Under the pieces are notes generated by a model. The model saw only the letters and a list, made by a program, of their open reading frames with translations. It made no database searches and was not told the DNA's origin. Positions 22,437 through 33,808 of a DNA stretch of 64,000 bases are shown here, one piece after another (within the stretch, counting starts at the first letter, position 1; every line of letters starts with the position of its first letter). The DNA lies in the NCBI GenBank assembly GCA_007922225.1, contig ML679970.1, forward strand, positions 18,774,290 to 18,838,289. Reading direction: 5' to 3'. The stretch is from Emydura subglobosa (Eukaryota > Chordata > Testudines > Chelidae). A program made the translations under genes and the position numbers.

Positions 22437-22560
22437 TAGCATAGAAATGTAGGGCTGGGCGGGACCTTGAGTGGTCACCTAGTCCAGCCCCTTGTGCTGA
22501 GCCAGGACCAAGTAAACCTTGACCTTCCCTGGCAGGCGTTTGCCTAACCTATTGTAAGAG
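22437..22560 (-). repeat. CR1 LINE 3' end fragment
   Basis: The + strand begins 'atagcatagaaatgtagggc' and continues 'cacctagtccagccccttgt', the reverse complement of a CR1 3' terminus. Truncated after about 120 bp. Confidence 0.7.
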
Positions 22561-22654
22561 CCCCCAATATGTCACACTGTTGATGCTTATTGATTTATAT
22601 AGAAAGCTTTGGTCAGTGATGTTCCCCAGCCCTAAGAGAGGCAGCCCCTGGCTG

Positions 22655-22745
22655 CGGTTTAGGGCACTAGCTTGGTTGTCTGGAAATCACAGTTCAGTTC
22701 CTTACTCTGCTACAACCCGCCCGTTTGACTTTAGACAAATTGGTT
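22655..22745 (+). repeat. MIR-like SINE fragment
   Basis: 'gggcactagcttggttgtct', 'cagttccttactctgctaca' and 'gactttagacaaattggtta' follow the MIR core order. Decayed. Confidence 0.4.
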
Positions 22746-22747
22746 AG

Positions 22748-22830
22748 GGCCAGAGTTTTAAGGGAATGCAGGCACCCAAAGATGCAGCTACGCAGGTGGG
22801 GGAGATTTTCAGAAGTGCTTTGTCGACTGG
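22748..22830. repeat. Decayed palindromic MITE arm
   Basis: 'gccagagttttaagggaatg' and 'caggcacccaaagatgcag' resemble the foldback family at 31317-31560. Confidence 0.35.
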
Positions 22831-23770
22831 ATATTTAATGGCTACAACAGCTGGAGAGATTGCAGACAAGAGTTTTAGAGGTTTAAAAGATTGAAGCAAG
22901 CCCTAAACTTCTAATCTGGCTTTTGAGCACCCTAAAGTTTTAGACTGAGATTTTTTAAGGGCACTTATGGGGATTAAATAGCCAGCTCCATTGAATGTGA
23001 ACAGATTTGGGTGCCTAACTCCATCAGGCCCTGTTGCACATCCCAGCCTTAGTGCTGTCTGGATCTTCGCATGACAGATCATTATAAAGAAAGGGACCAT
23101 TTGCAAAATTCAGATAACAGTTTAGACTGTGAACACCCCTAAGTTCTGGGGCTGTTCAGCTGTGCGGTACTGCTTGAGGCCATGTTCTGGTTTGAAAACA
23201 TGGCTTTTAACTCCATTGACCCCTTTTTCCTTTTCGTTCACACCTGTAAACGCTGCAGCCCATGCTGAACAGAATTTTAGCTTCGTGGATGGTTGCATTT
23301 CAGCATTCACACCCTATTGCCCTCTAATCACAGCCTTTGATGCGGTATCTAAACAGCTGCAACTTGTGTGAAGTCAGCACAATTCATTTTCAACTGTGTT
23401 CAACCACGAGCGGATGTGTGTGGTAATTGCAGCAGCGCTGCCAGGAAGAAGGGTGACTTGCATTCAAACTGAAACATTAGCATGAGCAGTTACGGATGTG
23501 TGGGGAAGGGGGCGGCGTGCATTATCCGAGTTTGGTTATAGGCTTGAGCTCTGCAATGTTTTTAAGAAGTGAACCTGATACTGTCTTAGAGACCCTACAG
23601 AACAAAGTCCTCTCTCCACAGAACAGGTACAGCAGGGCAAACTTCCCATGCAGTCTTTCTAAGGACTCCCTTGTCTGTGATATCTTCCCTACTAGAGTGG
23701 GGGTTTGATCAAATTAGGCAAGCCTCTTCCTAGTGTCTGAGCACAGTCCATCGGGGTAAAAAAGAACCTA

Positions 23771-24108
23771 CATAGAATATCAGAGTTGGAAGGGACCTCA
23801 GGCGGTCATCTAGTCCAACCCCCTGCTCAAAGCAGGACTAACTTCAGCTAAATCATCCCAGCCAGGGCTTTGTCAAGCCACAGCTTAAAAACCTCTAAAG
23901 ATGGAGATTCCACCACCTCCCTAGGTAACCCAGTCCAGTGCTTCACCACCCTCCTAGTGAAAAACGTTTTTCTAATATCCAACCTAGACCTCCCCCACTG
24001 CAACTTGAGACCATTGCTCCTTGGTCTGTTATTTACTACCACTGAGAACAGCCTAGCTCCATCCTCCCTGGAACCCCCTTTCAGGTAGTTAAAGGCTGCT
24101 ATCAAATA
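23771..24108 (-). mobile_element. 5'-truncated CR1 LINE, 3' end of ORF2
   Basis: The minus strand encodes [39 protein letters not shown] and [18 protein letters not shown], nearly the same as the end of the full-length CR1 at 50.66-54.85 kb, followed by the short CR1 3' UTR ending near 23771. Homology stops abruptly near 24108, a typical 5' truncation during target-primed reverse transcription. The reading frame stays open by chance beyond the element. Same subfamily as the full-length copy. Confidence 0.9.
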
Positions 24109-25854
24109 CAGGTGGGATGCTAACAAGAAATCTTTCCCTGTTTTAAAAGGAGAAATGACTAGGTGGTTGCTCCCATCGTCCAACCCTACACCTGTCTTCC
24201 CTACAATCACCTGAGGAAATTCACACTGGTGCGAAGGGCCAGCACAAACTCAGTGCACCCATTGTGGTGTTGGCCCTCTGCACAGGGTTGAATTTCACCC
24301 CTGTTGGCTGTGGGTCAGGCAAGACTCAGCATTCTCCTGATTTATGATTGCCAGTAACTGACACATGGTCACGCTTATTACTTATATTTTAAAGCAATAA
24401 TTTGCACTTCCAATTATTTCAATAAACACTCTCTCTTAACTACCAGCTTTTTCTGGTGGTAAATATTGACTGCGTCCTCGGGCTGGAACATGTAATCAGT
24501 CCCAGCTGTGTTCTGCTGCTGTAAAACTGCTGTGCTTGTCAAGCAAATGTTATAGCTTTTGGATGTCGTCTTTCCTTGCAGGAAGGTTTGGCAATCCCAG
24601 ATGTGTCTCTGTGGCTGCGGCCAATATGTCTGGGGCACAAATGGCACTGTTCTCTAAGGTCTGAGATCTGGCCGTGCAGAAACTCTGGCTGTTTGGCGAA
24701 GCAGCCAAATAGATCTGTTGCTCTATTGTAAGGAACGCAGGCCATCAAATTGTTTCTTTTCTATCCTCCAGAGATATGATCTAACAGGAGGAAATGGTTT
24801 CTATATAGGGGGCTTTTTAAAGTGCATATTAAAAGGGCATTTAGTTGCCTTCTAAACATGTTTTTCATAGTTCAAAAGGGCTTCCATAACAAGACACAAG
24901 ATTTAGTGCTAAGGCAGCAGGTAAGTAGGCTGAGGTGCCTGTGAACAATTTTGAAAATGAGCCTCAAAGCGGGGAAAATACAAGCAAGCCGCTTTGTGGT
25001 AGAGACCTGATCTCGGTGCTGACGTGTTCACTTATCTCTGGGCCCATGTTTTGCCCTAGATCTGCATACTTTAATCCCAGTGACATTAAGAGAAGCTCTG
25101 CATGCCGACCTAAGGGCTTATAACGTTCATGGGCTGATTTCAAGAGACAGCCACGCAGGATAACGTATTCTTACGGCTAAGATAGTTTCCTTAAACTGAT
25201 TCTGTAGTGCTATGACAGCAAGATTTGACGGACTCAGAAATGGAAAAAGACCTGCTTGATGATTTTGCATAGCCTGCTACCAACCCGATGATTGTTCCCT
25301 ACGGCCGATTATATCTAGAGATTTGTAATGCGCCTATCACCCTCGTAGATGAATGCAAATTCTTCAATATTGCGTCCACAGCAGTCTTATTGTTATTCAC
25401 CCTAGCCTTCACAAGCTTTGGTAGCTCACACGCACGGCACGTCAGTAACTCTTGTGTAGCCATTGCACCGGGTGTGTGCAATGAACTCAGCGCAGTAATC
25501 ACGTGTGACCCTCTAGTATTAGCTGCATTGTAGGGGTGGGGGCAGCCGCTAAACCTCACACAAGTCACCAGTAGAATTAGAGCACAGGTGTGGCTGAGGC
25601 CGTGCCCGCTAACTACTCACCCATGGTACCACTTCCGCCGACTCAGTACGCTGCATTCGTGTCCATTGCAATACAAAACACAATAGGCTTGCTTTTGCGC
25701 TGGGAATGATGGCCCTGAAGTCAGTGGCATTAGAGCAGGACTGGGAAATCAGCATCCCGAGTTCACATTCAAGGGGCCAGAGCTGCCTGCTGTGCTAGCA
25801 CCTTTCCCCATTGCTCCTCATTTACTGAAAGCATCTGTTTTAGAGGACTTAAAG

Positions 25855-25918
25855 CCAGATCGCCACATGGGCTTTAGGTGCCTAAATCCACAGGGAGTTA
25901 GGCACCTAAAGCGCAGTG
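25855..25918. repeat. Short inverted repeat
   Basis: 'ctttaggtgcctaaatcc' and 'agttaggcacctaaag' form a small palindrome, probably a MITE relic of the family at 31317. Confidence 0.45.
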
Positions 25919-25933
25919 AGGAGCTGCGATTTA

Positions 25934-26688
25934 GGCTATGTCTACTAAAAACGTAACTCGACCTATATTAGTAATTACTGTGAGGTTCATATCCCATTAC
26001 CCACTGTGGGTCGGTGGCATGGCCTCACCACAAGCACATCCACCAACCTAAGCCAGGCAGTGTGGGGAGCTGAAAGATTAGGATCTCAGGTCCTTGCCCA
26101 GAGCCCAGCTGCCCCACAGGCTTGCTGGCTCCCAGGGGGCTGCTCCCCCTCCCCCGGTTCCCTGCCAGGAGCAGGGGGAGCTGCCCAGGGCATCTCCCCT
26201 CCCTGTTCCCCACTAGGGGAAGTCATCTGGGGCTTCTCGCCCCCCACCCCTCCAAGGGAGTGGAGTCCAGCTGCTCTGGTTTCTTGCACCCTCCACCCAG
26301 GAGCCAGGCAGCCGTGTCAATTTCACAACGCCTTGAAATTGGCAAGGCTGCCCCAGCTTCACCGGGTGTGGGAAGCAGTCCAGGTTTCTTGCCTTGGCTG
26401 CCAGCCAGGAGCGGGCTCCAGCTGCCCAGGGGAACACAGGGTAGCTGGGCGGGTCTAGCTGCCTGGCTTTTCTGTCAATTTCATGGCTCCTGCCATGAAA
26501 TTGACAAGACATCCAATGCTCAAATTACACCAACATAAGCCTTATTATACCTTTCCTGGAGGTGGCGTTATGCTGTCAGTGCAGTAGGGCACTTATAGCA
26601 GCAGGAGGAAGGCTGTAGCGTAGCCACTGATAGAATTAGGTCAATGTAAGCTGCTTTATGTTGCCCTAACTGTACTGTAGACCAGCCC
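25934..26688. mobile_element. Non-autonomous Harbinger-type element, 755 bp
   Basis: Ends ggctatgtctac and, in reverse, gggctggtctac match the left end of the Harbinger transposon at 60148 (ggccatgtctac). TTA flanks both sides (25931-25933 and 26689-26691), the preferred Harbinger target. The interior is GC-rich and contains inverted 'caatttca' words around 26318 and 26475-26500. Open frames inside it are spurious. Confidence 0.75.
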
Positions 26689-27302
26689 TTAGTGACTGCA
26701 GGGGCCTCACTCCTGCTTTGCACCCATGGAACAGAGCAGCACGTGCCCCTTTCCTTCAGTAAGATTACCCTCTTGTTCCGCTGGGCCTGCAATCTTGAGG
26801 AACGAAAGGTCTGGGACTAAGAAGCCTCCTCCTGCGTGGCCAGCTGAGGGGGCCTCACCAGTGCAGCCAGAACATGCGTTCAGGCACAGGAGGAACTGCC
26901 GGCAGCTTCCTAACAGAGCAGCCCCAGGAGGCGCACCAGCTACCGTGACAAGTGGCGGCTATATCAAAAGCCAGGGTTTTTCCAGCAGCAATTCCTTGTT
27001 AGAGGTGCTGCATTCTCCCGGGGCTGGGGGGGGGTGTGCAAGGGCCCACAGGTAAACGCAAGCAAACCAGGAAAAGCCTCCTTCCCGATTCACACTGCCT
27101 CTAAAGACATAACACAGCTATATTTTCCACCCCCCCCCCCCACCCCTTCACTGAGAGCCTGTTTATTCTGCCAGCTGGTAAACAATCCAGTCAGTGTCAC
27201 CTAGCAAGCTCTGGAAGGAAACCTTGATAACACAGACTCTCAGTTTTGTTTCATTGGCAGAAGAACCTTCATGTCTTTAAATAAACCTCTGGGGCTGTGT
27301 CT

Positions 27303-27366
27303 GTGGGGGGGGGGGGGGGGAGGGGAGGGGGGAGAGGGGTGTGTGTGTGAGAGAGCGCGAGAGAGA
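27303..27366. repeat. Poly-G and purine microsatellite
   Basis: A run of 16 G at 27305-27320 followed by AGGGG repeats, (GT)n and (GA)n. Confidence 0.85.
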
Positions 27367-27504
27367 TATCAGGCAGTACAGGAAATACAGCTTATGGTCT
27401 GAAAAACGAAGCGAACAGTGTTACTGGGACTGCTTAGCGTAAGGCTCTGTCATGCCATTCGCCAATGTGAAGGCAGAAAAGCAGAGCATTAAAGCCAGCC
27501 GTTG

Positions 27505-27705
27505 AGCTGTGTATTTAGCCTCACAACCCCCTTGCGAGGTAAGGAAGTGCTGCTATTCCCATTTTATAGATGGGGAACAGAGGCAGAGTGAGACGGCATG
27601 ACTTGTCCAGAGTCACACAGGAAGGCTGTGGTGAATCAGGGAATTAAACCCAAGTGCCCCGAGTCCAAAGCGAGCACCGTAACCACTGGACAATCCTTGG
27701 TCTCT
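27505..27705 (-). repeat. MIR-like SINE
   Basis: Reverse-complement MIR order on the + strand: 'tattcccattttatagatgg', 'gacttgtccagagtcacaca', 'ccgtaaccactggacaatcc'. The last word is the tRNA-derived head. Confidence 0.7.
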
Positions 27706-28344
27706 CTCTACACACAGTTGTACCTATTTAACTAAAGGTGTGGATTTAAACTGATTTAGCTAAACTAGCACAAAAATCCGAGTAGCTGCACTTGGTTTAA
27801 ACCTAGGCTTATTTCAAATGGGAACAGGCTTAAATTAAAATGAAATAAAACACTCAAAGCAGAATAAGAGTGTCCACACAGAGCTTTGCACCCGTGTGAC
27901 TGTGTGTGTAGACAAGGTCACAATTGCCATACTACAAATTGTCCTTTTAGGAGGGCGAGATTATCACAGCAGTCACTTTCTGCTCTGCCCAGTAATTAGC
28001 TCCAGTTTTGACATTTACCAGAGGACTGAGATGGGGGGGCGGCGGAGAGGGCAGATTTATTACTCAGCTGAAATCTTTGTTTTTATGTTTAACTGAATTG
28101 ATTACAGTTCCATGCCAAGAGCCCTCTGGAGAGCCCCACGTTCTCCAGCAGTGTAAGGGATTGAACGGCTGGCCATTTGGTAGCAGTTTATTGATTAGTG
28201 CAGAGAAAGGGAGCAGATTATAGCCTTTTACGCAATGCACTGTACTCTAATTGACAAAGATTGAAACCACATGAAGTCCCTTGGACTTTCTCAGCACCAG
28301 AGAATGATAAATGGTTTGCTGCAGCTGCTCCAAAGTTGCGCGGC

Positions 28345-28380
28345 GGGGGGGGGGGGGGGGGGGGAGAGAGAGAGAAAGAG
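28345..28380. repeat. Poly-G plus (GA)n
   Basis: A run of about 20 G (28345-28364) followed by GAGAGAGAGAGAAAGA. Confidence 0.85.
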
Positions 28381-28809
28381 AATTAATGCAGTTCCAGGCA
28401 CCAATCAGGTCAGGAGAAACAGAATTCTCTCTAATACGCTGACAAGAAAGGAGCACAGAAAAGTGACTATGTAAATATGGCCCCTAATTAGGTCCAAAGA
28501 TTGACTTTGTGTTGTGTCTTCAAGTCAGATCTACAGAGCTTTCTGTCAAGACAAGTTTTCCTCCTGCTAGCCTGGATGGCTGTGGGAGAAGCAGCTGGAT
28601 CTGTCCTGCTACATACCTCAACAAACTCATCAGCCAAAACCTTCGCGTCTCTAGGATTCATAAATGTGTTGGCACCAAGACAGTGATGAATGTGAGGAAA
28701 GGGAAAAGTGGAGTAGCACGATGTTCCTGGCAAACATGGATCTCCTCAGAGGAGTAGGTCAGAGGCACTAAAACAAAGGAACGAAGTAATAGAAAGATGG
28801 GCCTCTGTG

Positions 28810-29070
28810 CCTATTGCAGAGGATTTGGAATGAAGAGACCTGGGTCTATTCCTGGCTCGGCCACTGATTTGCTGGGTGACTTTGGGCTGTGCCTAGCTCA
28901 GCGTCCCACCTGTAGAATGGGAATCATTTGTGTCAGTCTTGCAGAGACTTAGTTATGAGGTTTTATGCACCCACATAGCGCATGCAGCTCCCTGGCTGTA
29001 TGTTGCTAGAGAAGGGTGATGCTCAGATACCATGGTGACAGGAGCTAAATAAAAATGTAGATGATTATTA
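28810..29070 (+). repeat. MIR-like SINE
   Basis: 'gacctgggtctattcctgg', 'ccactgatttgctgggtga', 'cacctgtagaatgggaatca', then a 3' part with 'gctaaataaaaatgtagat'. Confidence 0.65.
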
Positions 29071-31316
29071 TACTGAGTCCCAGCTCACCGGATGCAAGAG
29101 CTTTGAGGGTGCGGCTGCTGTGAGATCTGCATTGAGAATCTGCAGACTGACCTAGGCAATTGACTATCACTGCCTGGAGAGCAGGTCTGGCCATGGTCGT
29201 AATTAGAATGGGGCCCACGCCAGAAAACCCAACCAGCTGCACTGGGGTCTCCCCCTGCATGCCCTGCCAGCCGCCCTGCCTAGAAGAAAGGGTAGGACCT
29301 TGTCTCCTCCCATCTCAGCTCAGCTGCGTTCTAGGGGCTCTCCTTGTCCTCCTGCATCTTCTCTTTTGCTGCCGGCAAACGTTCCCCAAAGTTTGGCACA
29401 AGGCACCATGCTTACAGGATGTTCTTGGTAGTGAGAGCCCTTGAAACGGCACTTTCACTCTGGGTCACCATGTGCTTCTCTGGCCTGACCTCCCTTAAAC
29501 CTCATCCTTACGAGACCAGCTCCTCTCTGCATACAAAGAATCTGTGCCTCCATATGTAGTCAGGAGCAGTTATGCTATGATGGGGCTCCAGCACCTGTTC
29601 TGTTTAGACGCATTAACATGCAGGCTACTAACTGCCCCGATACAGGATACTCTGGAGCGCCCAAAAGCCCTGACTTCCCTAGAACCTTCTATCTCCATGT
29701 TCTCTATGGAAGTGATCGTCACCCCATGTTTTTGATTAACTGGGTTTTTGTGGGCATGTTGTCCATCAATAGCCACCATCTCCGAGTCACGTTCCCAAGA
29801 GAAGGCAGTTTTGAGTTGCGTAACATTTTCTGTGCAATCTGAATTACCCAGAAAATGTCTTAAGCAATGGAAGAAGCGGCTTAGAGTTGCTGGGAAGATG
29901 GAGGAGAGTGGATACCGCTCGATTTTTAACTACCACTCACGAATCATGGGACACAATGCCCAGAATCCCTTAGGAAATTAAAAGGATTGCAATTTTCCCA
30001 GCTGGCCTCATGGTGTCCCCATAACTCTACTTGGATTGAATAGACACAAATCGGCTTTCACACACTTACCTCTGACTGCAGGGACCTGAGAAGGGGGCGC
30101 TGGATGTCTTGTAGCTGTGGTGAAGGCACAAGGATAGAAATATGTGACTTGTTGCTCTTCTTCACCACTCAGCAGGATACCAGCGTATCTCTTCTCCTGT
30201 TGCTGGAACGGATTGTCTTCACTGTTCTCTCTTGATACCGAGCCTGGGTCATGGGCTGAATTTGCTGGTTTGGCTTGGCAAACGCAAAGCATTTATAATA
30301 CATGGAACACTCCAACCCAGTCTGAACTCACTCACCTTTGTAATAAAAAGAGGCCATTTTCCATGAGAGTATATGCATTTCACTTCACGTCAGTGGGAAT
30401 ATTATTTTGGCAAGGAAAATGCCAAGAATTCAACAGCAACATAATGCAGGATGACACATTGGTGATATTTTTAAAAGCACCTCGGTTATCTAGCAACACA
30501 CGTCCCATTGATTTCCAGTGGACAGTTCAGCATTGAATAGATGGGTTATAAACTTCCTCCTTCCACTGTCCCCTTCCTAAGGGTCCTTGTCTAAGGGTGA
30601 TAGGGTATTTCTGCCCTCAGGCCCATTTGGCCTTGGACTCTTGGCTAAGTAACGTCATTCAGAGGCCCAGTTTTGCTGATGTGGATATTTGTCCGCTAGG
30701 ACCTGGGCTGAGATCAAACAGCCATCAAACTGTGACAATTTTTACTCACTACCAGCAAGGTCAGGACTTGAAACAGCAACCTAAAGGCAATGTAGGCCAT
30801 TCCCCATCTCCTGAGCCACCCAATCATCAAATACGATCACAGGAAGTCCATTGTCACAGAGACACCTTTTGTCAAATGGTGATAGGTGCACACGCATAAC
30901 AGCAAAGGTCCCACTGCTGACTCCTTGGCGCAGTCACCAAGAGTAGCTAGGAAAGAGAAGACCAGACAGACAACACAGTTGTGAGGCCTCTTGTCCTGCT
31001 AGGAGCAGGGAGCTGGAGTGGGCCAGTACCAGCCACCACATCTCTAGGCACTCCCCATTTCTGTAAAAGTTAAGCTTTCATTTAAAAAACCCCACACACG
31101 TCACATTTCTAGATCTTATGGGCACAAAACAAGCAAACAAAACAGAGCCCCTTCTGAACACAAACGAATGGTGAATTGTCTTGGGGAGTCTGCAGAAGCA
31201 ACAGCTTTAAGAGGGTTGTGGACTGCCCCATTCAGTTCAGTGGGGGGGGAGCTAACTCTGAAACCTACCATGGACAACTATTGTTGTAAATGCCATCGCT
31301 GCTAACAATGGCCCAG

Positions 31317-31560
31317 ATCTAAAAAGGTATTTCAGACATTGCTGTGTTCAGCATTGCAATGCCAAATTGATTTAGGAGCCTAAATCTCATTTTTCAAAGT
31401 CATTTAGGCACTTGTGAATCTAAATCCCATCGACTGCCAGTGGGAGTTAGGCTCCTAACAGCCTAAAATGCTTCTCAAAATGAGATTTAGGTTCCTAAAT
31501 CAGTTTGGTGTTGCAATACGGAATTCAGCAACACCTAAAATACCTTTAAAATCTGATCCC
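31317..31560. mobile_element. Palindromic (foldback) MITE, about 244 bp
   Basis: The left arm contains ggtatttcagacattgctg, attgcaatgccaaattg and gatttaggagcctaaatctc. The right arm in reverse contains ggtattttaggtgttgctg, attgcaacaccaaactg and gatttaggaacctaaatctc. The arms are about 80 bp and pair nearly end to end. The superfamily is unknown. Confidence 0.7.
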
Positions 31561-32542
31561 ATATCACCACTGATCACTCTAGAAGAAATGGCCACCTACT
31601 CTGGCGTTGTGGGTGGAGTTCTGAGTTGTGCGTGGTGTTTAAGTCGGGTGTCGGCCTTTTGGTGTCCTTTGTTGATCGGTAACTACAATCCATTATCAAA
31701 AATATGAAACTGTGTCATAGAAATGTGAGCAAGGCAGGTTTTTCAATTGGCATGAGCAAAGATGGCCAGGTAATGTAAGACCAATGAGCAACCAAAACCT
31801 CCATGCAAAAATTCAATCCAAACCTCTGAGAGGTTCAAAATCAATTGGTCACATTTTGTAATATATATGTGCTGTGCTTCTGAGTTTCAGCTAGATAGAG
31901 AAGTGCCAAAAGAGCCTGAGAAAGGCCATTTTCCTGAGCTCGCAAATCCAGTCTGGCAGAGCCGTTCGGATTGTCCAGATCATCATCTGAACTTTTCAAT
32001 ACTCATCCAAACCCAAACCACCAAACTTTATGAGATTTTTCCCAGAGCTGGATTTCACTTTGGTGTTACAGAGTGTGGTAACCAAGGAAGGAACTTCAGC
32101 ATTTTAGGAACCGTTCAGAGGCGGGGGGCACAGGAAGTTAAGAAACAACAAATGGAAAAATACTTGATGAAAACATTTGTTTGAAAAAGAATGTGTCTGA
32201 ACACAATGGGGTTTTATAAAAACCTTGTCACTGTATTGCACTGTCAGGTGTTCACAACAGAACCAGCAGACACACTGTACAGTAATCCTGCTATCAGCAT
32301 GTTTACTTACAGAGGTGATGCTCTATATTGAGAACCAAAGCTGAATTTAACAGAGTAAAGACTGAAGTGCTGTTTTGTCTAAGCAAATCCATTTACTTGG
32401 ACTGGTTGGAATTTAAAATCCTAGGTTTTCTTATTTCCTTTTCAAGTAATGAGTTGTCCAAAGCCTGCCAGCCAACAACGTTCCATTAGCTGTCTCTGAA
32501 TGTGTTTTGTTTTCACTCTCTTTTATACATGTGAAAACACAA

Positions 32543-32557
32543 ATACACACACACACT
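32543..32557. repeat. (CA)n microsatellite
   Basis: Short ACACACAC run. Confidence 0.6.
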
Positions 32558-32639
32558 CCTTCTCTTTCCAAAGCCTGCATCATATTTTCATACCTGTAAT
32601 TATCTCCCATTTCTGGCACACAAGCTATGCCTGGACATT

Positions 32640-32735
32640 GTTTTGTCCAGCAGTGAAATGCAGCCACCTCTGGAGTGGGAAGCAGCAGCTGTTTAACAGC
32701 ACACAGCAACACTATGACAGGAGGTGAAGAAGAAT
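32640..32735. repeat. Dispersed SINE-like repeat, family unassigned
   Basis: 'gcagccacctctggagtgg' and 'acagcacacagcaacactat' recur in part at 2398-2445 and 56255-56320. Confidence 0.4.
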
Positions 32736-32981
32736 ATTCAATAGGCTACATTTCAATAGCCAAACTGGAACTCGGCCAGGACAGCAGCATTATTACTATA
32801 GAACATTTATATTGTGATAGTCCCAAGAGGGCAACCAGATTGTACAGCACCTAACACAATGGGACCCGAAACAGATGGGGAGAAAAAAAATAGTCCCTAC
32901 CCTGAAGAGCAATCAACACCCACTCTTACAAAATAGAGGTCATGGGGTCTTTAATTACCATATTTGGTCAGAACCCACACA

Positions 32982-33008
32982 TACAGCCACACACACACAC
33001 ATACACAC
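32982..33008. repeat. (CA)n microsatellite
   Basis: ACACACACACAC run with single interruptions. Confidence 0.75.
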
Positions 33009-33090
33009 AAAATCTAGGCCAAATCCTCTGCTGGTGTCAATCAGTGCAGCTCCACTGAAATCAATGCAGCGTCATCAATTTATAATGATG
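33005..33090. repeat. Decayed palindromic MITE
   Basis: 'aggccaaatcctctgctggt' and 'ctccactgaaatcaatgcag' fit the palindromic type at 39305 and 48725. Confidence 0.35.
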
Positions 33091-33808
33091 AATCTGTTCT
33101 TCTCTTTCTTTCTGTACCTAAAACAAAGTATTTAAAATTCCAACTGAGAGCGAGTGGAGAAGCGATAAAAACAGGCTTTGCCACAGAGAAATACTAGTTC
33201 TCAAGAAGACATCGATGGCTCACATTCCTCAACCACTGGGAAAGGGGGCAGCTTGGGGGGGAAAGGAGAAGGGGTATTTTTAAACAAAGAAAAATGTACA
33301 CATTAAATTATTGCTTTTCTCATCATCCTACTCAAAATTCGGACAGCCCCCGCCCCCCATGTCCATCAAAAGTTAAGATCCTTCTTGTGACCAGGGCTGT
33401 AAACAGCCCAGGTATGGGGAGAGACTGCGAAGGGAGCCTATCCCTATAAGCAGCCTTCCCAAGATTAGAGTCTGCAGCGAATTCTCTTAGCATCTAAAGG
33501 AAACACAATGGTTGAGCGTTTGAACAGTAACAACCTGCTTCTGTGAACCATCTACTGCAGGCACTGGAACGGGCTAAGGGTGCTTCAGCCCAAACGTTCC
33601 CGGCGCGAATCAACAAGGCAGCCTCACGCCACGTGGTCCGTCCCAACCAGGGCGTCGGCGTGGAATGCATGTGCTTGGAGTGGAATGGAGAGGCAGAGGG
33701 GAAAGGAATTAACCAAACAGCGAGGAGGTGGGGGGAAGTGTCTTGAGTCGCTAAGAATGGGTGAGGCCCCCCCCAGTTCTCTAGGGTCTCCCCCCGACCC
33801 TCCCACCC

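Larger units (their letters stand above)
21478..33808. other. Intergenic region between the two convergent genes
   Basis: Twelve kilobases with no coding exon found. It may contain the 3' UTR of SLC41A3, an unseen terminal exon and, near 33.8 kb, the 3' UTR of CHST13. Repeats are listed separately. Stretches without any recognised feature: 21955-22435, 23000-23770, 24215-25850, 29070-31310, 31560-32540 and 33090-33808. Confidence 0.6.

Noticed and set aside
26006..26538. Overlapping open frames of 150 and 138 codons
   Set aside because: They lie wholly inside the GC-rich, non-autonomous Harbinger-type element, are Pro/Gly/Ser-rich and have no family resemblance.
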